Shown here: positions 58,404-64,000 of the stretch, piece by piece
Position numbering within the stretch: the stretch's first letter is position 1
Layout of the letters: each line of letters begins with the position of its first letter
NCBI GenBank assembly: GCA_001683735.1
Contig: LUGG01000002.1
Coordinates: 3,472,001 to 3,536,000 of the forward strand
From: Grifola frondosa
Lineage: Eukaryota; Basidiomycota; Agaricomycetes; Polyporales; Grifolaceae
Direction of reading: 5' to 3'
Length of the DNA: 64,000 nt
The notes under the pieces: generated by a model
Databases searched by the model: none
Seen by the model: only the letters and a program-made list of their open reading frames with translations
What the model was told of the DNA's origin: nothing
Position numbers and translations under genes: made by a program

Positions 58404-59716
58404 CACACCTTTCAGTGAAGTGTTTCTGTTACTTACAGACAGCCGGTCAATGGCATGGGCTGATGTCACAGGCCAGCCGGACCCGGCCGGGATTGTAACT
58501 TGTTCCGTAGTTACAGCCCGGCCGGGGTTCTGTATTTTCAGTCCGGCCGGATGTCACTCCGGAACATCTGTCTCCTTTTCGTCAGTCCGGCCGGTGCTCA
58601 GGTTCACAGCCCGGCCGGATGCCAATCGGAGCAGGATGTGTCCATGATCAGTGTGCCCATGCCGGAGGGATGTCTGGTATAACACCTGTCCAGACAACGT
58701 TGGAGCACACCCCACCTATCTGGGATGACAGCCAACCTGCATGCCGAACGTCAGCATCAATACTGCCCTCAGCATGTTTGTTGTCCGTTTCAGCGAATAT
58801 TGTTACTGTGCAGCTGGAGTTCGTCGGTGGGCTAGGCCTTACATTCATAGTATACGTGTATGCCAATCGGAGCGGCACGGTGGGTCTGCGATTTGACAAC
58901 AATAGGATAGAGGGTTACGACGGTCCGGTCTGATGTGATTTCGACAATAAAGAAGGCCTGTAAATTAACGGAAGATGATGTATTTATCCAGGATGAAAAA
59001 TGAGTTGCACAGCACCCTTCTGCATCAGCACTTCTTACATCGAAGTTACGATCTGCCAAGTCGTCGCCCTACTCCGGTGACGATTTCCTGAATTCGTCAT
59101 TCATGGGCCACCGGCCACCCATCAAAGTAGTACAGGATGCATTCCATTTGGAGCTAGAGAGCGACATAGAATGTACGGATGGGACTCATTCTCCGGACCG
59201 GATCGGGACGGAACAACGCTTACAAAATAGAGGTGTTCATGAAGACCCCTTAATATCGTGAGAACCAACCGCAGGCAGTGGCTGTATTGATCTCCCCAAT
59301 ATTCACCTTGCATCGTGTTCGTCTGAACCTGCTATCGGAATGTGCATTATATTCAGGAGCATGGGTGGAGTGTCGGACCGGAAAGAACTGTCCCGGAGTA
59401 GACATACAGACCGGGGCAGACATCCGGATGGAATGGTCATTCCGGAGTATAGGTTGACTGTCCGGATGACAAAGGCTATCACGGTGTTCAAACAATGAGT
59501 CAAATGAGATCTTTGATGTCAAATATGAGTGGACATTGCAGCCCAATAGTTGGAAGAATGCTCAGAGCCTTCTGGCCGGTGTAATCATGTACTCCGGCTG
59601 GACTGCAAATACGCAAGATGAACAGGCCGGCCGGTCGGGTCCGGCTGGCCTGTGATAACAGCCTAAATTCGTACCTGGCTGGCCTTTGGGAACAGCATAT
59701 ATGACTGAATGGGCTC
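58404..59716 (+). mobile_element. Non-autonomous 1.3-kb KDZ-type element C
   Basis: 1,313 bp; starts CACACCTTTCAGTGAAG, ends ACTGAATGGGCTC. Close to element B over its whole length and CpG-rich. CCGG-rich subterminal parts resemble those of the 16.8-kb KDZ transposon. The middle (about 59090-59460) resembles the dead TET/JBP fragment region at 61460-61790, so the element may have formed by deletion from a TET-carrying KDZ element. Flanks GGACTAA and GCTAAGG do not form a clear duplication. Short open frames inside are shared with A and B and show no protein signature. Confidence 0.8.
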
Positions 59717-59980
59717 GCTAAGGACCCGCTATTCGCCACCCGGTCGTGGGAAGCTGTGGAAGTCTCATAGGACGGATCCGTGATGTATCACGGACGAATC
59801 TACGTGTGAGTTGGTGCCACAATGCCGGCTTAATTTGACCAGGTGGGGCCTAGTGCGCATAAGTGTTGACTTGTGACCACGCAATGAGCCAACTCCAGGC
59901 TCCACGTGCTCAGGCTACTGACCCCGAAGAGAAAAAGGACTTGCCAAGCCACCTTTCTCTAAATGTCGCCGACCCACGGA

Positions 59981-59988
59981 TATAAATA
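59981..59988 (+). promoter_or_regulatory. TATA box
   Basis: TATAAATA, 61 bp upstream of the ATG of the AT-hook gene at 60049, a usual distance for a fungal core promoter. The DNA from 59717 to here is CpG-rich and otherwise featureless. Confidence 0.5.
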
Positions 59989-60048
59989 ATCGCTTAAGAG
60001 ATAGAACTTGAGAAGTACCAACTACACGAGCCTCAGCCTCTGCACATC

Positions 60049-60789
60049 ATGTTCTCCACACCCCATGAGGACCCCATCTCCTTCATTCAGGATGCTTTGA
60101 TGCTCTTCCACGCCATAGATGAGCGAGACGTCATGTCAGGAATGAGGGCGTGGAGCGGGATCTTGGTGTATGTCGCCCGGGACAACTTAGGTAAGTGACT
60201 AAATGACTAACCAGAGGTTGATGATCATAACTGATCTCCTGCAGCCTTGCTGGACTTTTTCGATCTAGGTCCCCCCATCGAGGATGCGGAAGGCGTGCGT
60301 CGGGTGATGATTGGGGCGTTGGAACGCGCGCTCGAGCTTATTCAAACGGACACGCCGCAACAGCTGATGGCAGCGCGGGTGGCGGCCGGAGCGGGCCATT
60401 GGTGGAATGAGCATATGGAGGACGGTGAGTTGCCCAAACACGCTTAGTCATGACTATTAATACAATCTTCAGCCAACGCGGATCCCGTCGACTCGGATGA
60501 AGAGATGGAGCCTCGGGAGATTGAATTGCAGGCCATGCGGGCAGGGCGAGATGAATGGGAGGTGCGTCAGGAACACCCGGGGCAATCCGTGCATAGCGCC
60601 CCGGGCCCAATGCATTTGGACGGCGCTCCTTCTGCAGGCCCGTCCAACCGCGCCGCCCGCCCGTCCCCCACCCGTTCGGAATCTCCTCGCATGCGCGGTC
60701 ATCGCGGTCGCGGTCGTCCGCGTGGCCGCGGTCGTCCGCGTGGCCGTGGTCGTCCGCGTGGCCGACCGAGGCGTGACGCCGAGGAATGA
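60049..60789 (+). CDS. Small protein with C-terminal AT-hook array
   Basis: Three exons: 60049-60190, 60245-60424, 60473-60789; introns of 54 nt (GTAAGT..CTGCAG) and 48 nt (GTGAGT..CTTCAG), both splitting an Ala codon (G|CC). The N-terminal helical part includes DPISFIQDALMLFHAIDERD, ALLDFFDLGPPIEDAEGVRR and ALERALELIQTDTPQQLMAA. The third exon has an acidic start, then a Pro/Ser linker, then GHRGRGRPRGRGRPRGRGRP, i.e. repeated RGRP cores typical of minor-groove-binding AT-hooks. About 212 residues, probably nuclear. All exons fit one frame without errors. The N-terminal domain is not recognised. It may be a host gene or cargo of an element now represented by fragments at 61-64 kb. Confidence 0.75.
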
Positions 60790-61189
60790 GGTGAAGCAGG
60801 CGAGAAATTTCTTGAACCGCGCCCGATCAATATCTTCTCCAGTATCTACGTATTGTGTATGTACTTATAGCGGATAGCTGCATCTTGAACCTTGCTTGCG
60901 TTTAGTGTTGATACTTGTGGTATTTGTGTATTTCTAAGACATTCATCAACCATCCGGCGCACCATCAACAATGAAATCATTCCGGGACCAGGACGGACCC
61001 GTCTGTCCTAATATTAGAATGCGGCCGGGGAGCTTCTGCAAATTCCGTAGCACCGTTACGACGGGTCTGGTCGATATGGGTCATCGACACTGATCTCACG
61101 GATCCGGATGGTTTTCTCATAGGACATCCGGCCGATGTTTTCACACAGACTGGCATTCACTGGAAGGAACAGGATATTTTATCTACCTA
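60790..61189. other. Unassigned stretch
   Basis: 3' flank of the AT-hook gene and CpG-rich DNA with GGCCGGGG and CATCCGGCCGATG motifs like those of KDZ subterminal regions. No gene seen. Confidence 0.35.
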
Positions 61190-61500
61190 CTACTCAAAGT
61201 ATCGGCTTCTTTCCATCCAATGAGGGAGTTTAACGTCAGCATAGGTTAAAACCTCCATGCAAATAAAATTGGCAAAGCAGACCATTTCGCCTGCAACGGC
61301 TTCAATCTCGTGTCCCAATACTTTTCCGCAAAGGCCGATCACGGTCCCGGAACTGTAGCACTTGTCCATCCCCATGGTCGGAAGCAGTAGCCGCCCTCCA
61401 GAGTATGGTCCGACCGTCACCAAAAGATCCATCCAGGGTGCCCGGCGGAATGGGCTCGGGCCACCGCTGGGGTTGTATAGGATACAGTCCATTTGTAGCT
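61190..61500 (-). pseudogene. TET/JBP dioxygenase fragment without the iron-binding HxD
   Basis: RAPWMDLLVTVGPYSGGRLL, LLPTMGMDKCYSSGTVIGLC and GKVLGHEIEAVAGEMVCFAN align with the last exon of the TET/JBP gene at 33742 (RAPWMDLLVTLG, NPGSVVGLCGKVVRHGV, GERLCYACFM). The upstream part with the HRD iron ligands is replaced by a sequence reading GGPSPFR, and no other exons are nearby. The distal His is kept; the 2-oxoglutarate Arg appears changed. Certainly inactive. CpG is high, so the loss looks like truncation or rearrangement rather than slow decay. Confidence 0.8.
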
Positions 61501-61519
61501 ATGGACCACATTATCGAAT

Positions 61520-61800
61520 GCACGGAGCGGACTCATACACGGGCCGGAGCGGCACGGACCAACACGTATGAAAGGGGGCATTCGCGAAGACCCCTCGATA
61601 TCTGGAGAACTAACAAGCAAGAATGGCTGTATTGTATGTTGAAATCTACACAATATTCACTATGCCTGGTGTTCGTCCGAAGCTGCTATCGGAATGTCTG
61701 CTATATTCACCGGCGCAGCCTAGATTGTCGGACCGGAAAGAACCATCCCGGAGTAGACGTACAGGTACCAATGGGAGTCGCACGGATCCCGCAAAGGTTC
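61520..61800 (+). repeat. Segment homologous to the middle of elements A/B/C
   Basis: Shares with element C (59150-59430): GAAGACCCCTCGATATC / GAAGACCCCTTAATATC, GAAC-AACAAGCA, GTTCGTC-GAA, GCTATCGGAATGT, and GTCGGACCGGAAAGAAC followed by CCCGGAGTAGAC. It follows directly on the TET/JBP fragment, in the order expected if A/B/C derive from such an element. Confidence 0.65.
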
Positions 61801-62050
61801 TTATAGCGGTTGCCGCACGATATCTGAGGGACCTTACTCAAGGTGGCTGATAGCCATCAGTGGGTGGCTCATTCTTATTTGCAGTCAGGCTTAGATATAC
61901 CCAGAATGAAAATGTGCATCGCTATCGTGCGGAAATACATGATACAACTAAAGAATACCACCAGCGTACTGCCCGCATCATCCCTACTCGCTCTCCCGCT
62001 CCTCGAGCCTCTGCTGGAGCTGCTCAATCTCGTCTCTCTGGCGGACCACT

Positions 62051-63082
62051 TCATCGACCAAAGCGGGATAGGCCGCGATGGCTACTCCCCGTGGAGTAGG
62101 AGGGGGAGCCAGTCGGAGACGTCTTCACCCTCCCTCTCGGCAAGGGCACGGAGCTTCCTTTCTGCACGCAGGAGTTCCTGGGCACAGACGATGAGGTCAG
62201 TCTGGATTTGCACTTGACGGTTCCGCAGGAAGTGGAGGCGAGCATGAGCGATGCTGTCGATGATGATGAACCGAGAGGAGTAGGATCCGGTGGAAGACGT
62301 TGCGAGCGGGGCAACGCCGGTGCTCGGTACGCCAACGTCCCCGGGGGTACTCGAAGACGACGCAATGGTTTGAGCGTCGAGGGCAGGCCCGGAGGTCTCC
62401 GGCAGGGCAGGGACTGAGTCGCTAATGAGCTGGGCGAGGGCGACACTGGCCTCATCATTATCTTGAACTCCCGGCTTCATAACACGGCTAGGGGCGCTTT
62501 TCCCACCAGGATGGTGAAGAACAGCCGGGTGGCACTGATGGAAGGAGCGAAAGTCGCATCGGCCATGGACACGTCTTCGCTCCCAGCCGAAGTACTTGCT
62601 ACCAAGGAAGACACCCGGTGTTTAGCGTGATTCGACAAAGCAAATGCAACGACCTACGGATGTTGAATGATGACACAGCAGGAAGGGCATCCACAGGATT
62701 GGCCATCTTTAGCTCAGGCAGGATGTCGGCACCCCACGACAGCCATGATACGTGGGAGATCTGCTCATAGAAAGGCCGTGCGGAGGCCAGCATTTCTGCC
62801 ACAATGGTGTCAGACTCAGGAGTTTCCATGGAGCGGAGATCTGCCTGCGTGAAACCGTCAGCCTGTCCGCAAACTGCGCAAGCAGCCTAAGCTCACCACT
62901 GGCTCCATGAACGCTTTCCCTGCCGCCTCCAGATCATCCTCGGACTGCGCATCACGGATGACCTGGAGTCTTTGCTTCACGAGGTCGTGAAAGCCAACGA
63001 TGACCTCCCGACGTTCATCAGCATCCAAGCGTTCAAAATAAGCGCGCATGTCGAATGGTGCATTGCGTGAGGGAGTCGACAT
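62051..63082 (-). CDS. Multi-exon protein, unknown function
   Basis: Start MSTPSRNAPFDMRAYFERLD at 63082, then ADERREVIVGFHDLVKQRLQ and AAGKAFMEPV. A roughly 52-nt intron (GTGAGC..ACGCAG) leads to ADLRSMETPESDTIVAEMLA and ILPELKMANPVDALPAVSSF. An intron near 62660-62600 (GTAGGT..TGGTAG) leads to YFGWERRRVHGRCDFRSFHQ, then CHPAVLHHPGGKSAPSRVMK, a Ser/Thr/Pro-rich linker and a helical C-terminus with NRQVQIQTDLIVCAQELLRA and ERKLRALAEREGEDVSDWLP; stop at 62051. About 290 residues. CpG-rich with clean splice sites, so probably functional or recent. Same general layout as the gene at 32-1200. Not recognised. Confidence 0.6.
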
Positions 63083-63715
63083 GTGCGAGGGAGTACTGGG
63101 AACGGAGTGAGAGAGCAGAAGAGCCTGAGAAGGTGAACCAGAAAACCTCGGGTTTAAAAGTCAACTGTTCACATGCCTTCTCGCCATCACGCGATTAACC
63201 CAGCTGACGGCGTGTTCGACTTCTTTCCCCGAGCATCGTTGTATGGCTCCCACGACTTGCGACTTCCCCCATTGATGCCTGAGGACCGGGGATGGTCCAG
63301 ATTGCAGCTTGACGCATCCTGGTGATCTGCGATTTCTCAATTCTCGACCCACCTCATCACCAATATTACTGAGTATGGGCCCTAACCAGCTGTGGAACTC
63401 CCACAAGATGACTCGTCTCACATTAAATTCAATTGCATGCACTTGATAGGAGCGTAGAACTCTTGTGAGGCCTTTGTCAGATTCTGTAGTGACAACCGGG
63501 TGAGGATTCTCAGTGCGTATCTGCGACAAGCACCGATACTAGGATGGGGTCGGTCGACGTTCCACATGGCCCCACATGCTTGAGGACACCCACTCACTGG
63601 AGAAAGGTAGCGGGGCAATCTGTTTTCCCTTCAAAGCATATGACTTTAACAGGACTGTGTGCCTTTCGAAATATCAATTATCCCCCTTCAGAATTAACCA
63701 CCGCCTCGTCCAGTA
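63083..63715. other. Unassigned stretch upstream of the minus-strand gene
   Basis: Contains the promoter of the gene starting at 63082. An open minus-strand frame at 63529-63161 (122 codons, including RRVILWEFHSWLGPILSNIG) has ordinary composition and could be a small gene or exon; no family recognised and no splice support, so I do not call it. Confidence 0.3.
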
Positions 63716-63846
63716 AAGTCCCCGGGAATGTCCGTTATATTCACCAGCGTGGCCTAGATTGTCGGACCGGAAAGAACCATCCCGGAGTAGACGTACGGGC
63801 CGGGGCAGACATCAGCGTTGAACGAGTATTCCGGAGTATGGGTTGA
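63716..63846 (+). repeat. Short fragment of the A/B/C-related sequence
   Basis: GGGAATGTCCGTTATATTCA, then TTGTCGGACCGGAAAGAACC, CCCGGAGTAGACGTAC, GGCCGGGGCAGACATC and TCCGGAGTATGGGTTGA parallel C at about 59335-59460 and 61690-61770. The match ends near 63846. Confidence 0.6.
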
Positions 63847-64000
63847 GAATTCAACTGGAACTAGCAAAGGCTGTGGAGACAAAAGGCCTTCCAAGAGGAA
63901 CGGTAGCTTGGGATGCGTATTCAAGAGACGCACTATGTTGATATTCGAATATATATAGCTGATGCTAAATATTTACCCATTATCCCTTCGTGTGGATATC

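Noticed and set aside
63161..63529. 122-codon minus-strand frame upstream of the gene at 63082
   Set aside because: Ordinary composition but no family and no splice sites joining it to a neighbour; not strong enough for a gene call.
1..64000. CRISPR arrays, bacterial operons or prophage
   Set aside because: Short spliceosomal introns and eukaryotic transposons show a fungal genome; no regularly spaced identical repeats of CRISPR type were seen.

Overview
The window looks like a transposon-rich stretch of an agaricomycete (mushroom-forming basidiomycete) genome. Plausible genes carry many 45-60 nt GT..AG introns, several with a CTAAC/CTAAT branch site. The transposon set is KDZ with a TET/JBP gene, Plavaka, Helitron, a Tad-like LINE and hAT-type MITEs, a combination known from Agaricomycetes. 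I cannot name the species. Introns were placed by eye, so gene models are best fits.

Layout. 1-1.2 kb: 3' portion to start of a host-like gene of unknown function (minus). 1.5-8 kb: non-coding repeats, including a GC-rich MITE, a 606-bp TIR element, and a 1.27-kb hAT-type element that itself carries a MITE. 8.1-15.1 kb: a decayed, intron-containing clathrin heavy chain pseudogene (minus), one intron of which has grown to about 3.6 kb. 15.5-25 kb: MITEs, a 1.3-kb non-autonomous KDZ element (A) with a second, younger one (B) inserted in it, an LTR-like segment with a heat-shock element, and a dispersed repeat. 25.5-47 kb: a decayed Plavaka transposase gene (plus) split by a 16,779-bp KDZ transposon (27546-44324) and two MITEs. 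47.4-54.4 kb: a decayed Helitron helicase (minus) with a LINE lying in it. 54.4-58.4 kb: unrecognised AT-rich repeats. 58.4-59.7 kb: a third 1.3-kb KDZ derivative (C). 60-64 kb: an AT-hook gene, a dead TET/JBP fragment, a coiled-coil-like gene, and short pieces related to A/B/C.

The central object is the KDZ transposon. It has matching ends (CACACCTTTCAGT at the left, ACTGAATGGGCTC at the right), a perfect 7-bp target duplication CTTTGGT, and about seven genes: a KDZ transposase, a TET/JBP 2-oxoglutarate/Fe dioxygenase (5-methylcytosine oxidase family) ending 81 bp upstream of the transposase start, a divergent gene with an HMG-like conserved block, a Zn2Cys6 protein and three proteins of unknown function. 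The flanking repeats are strongly CpG-depleted, as expected from 5mC deamination, while the KDZ element and the young copies B and C are CpG-rich. A transposon that carries its own 5mC oxidase thus sits in an apparently methylation-decayed background. Several KDZ genes show single-base frame breaks, mostly one missing base in a short homopolymer, so either the assembly has indel errors or the element has begun to decay.
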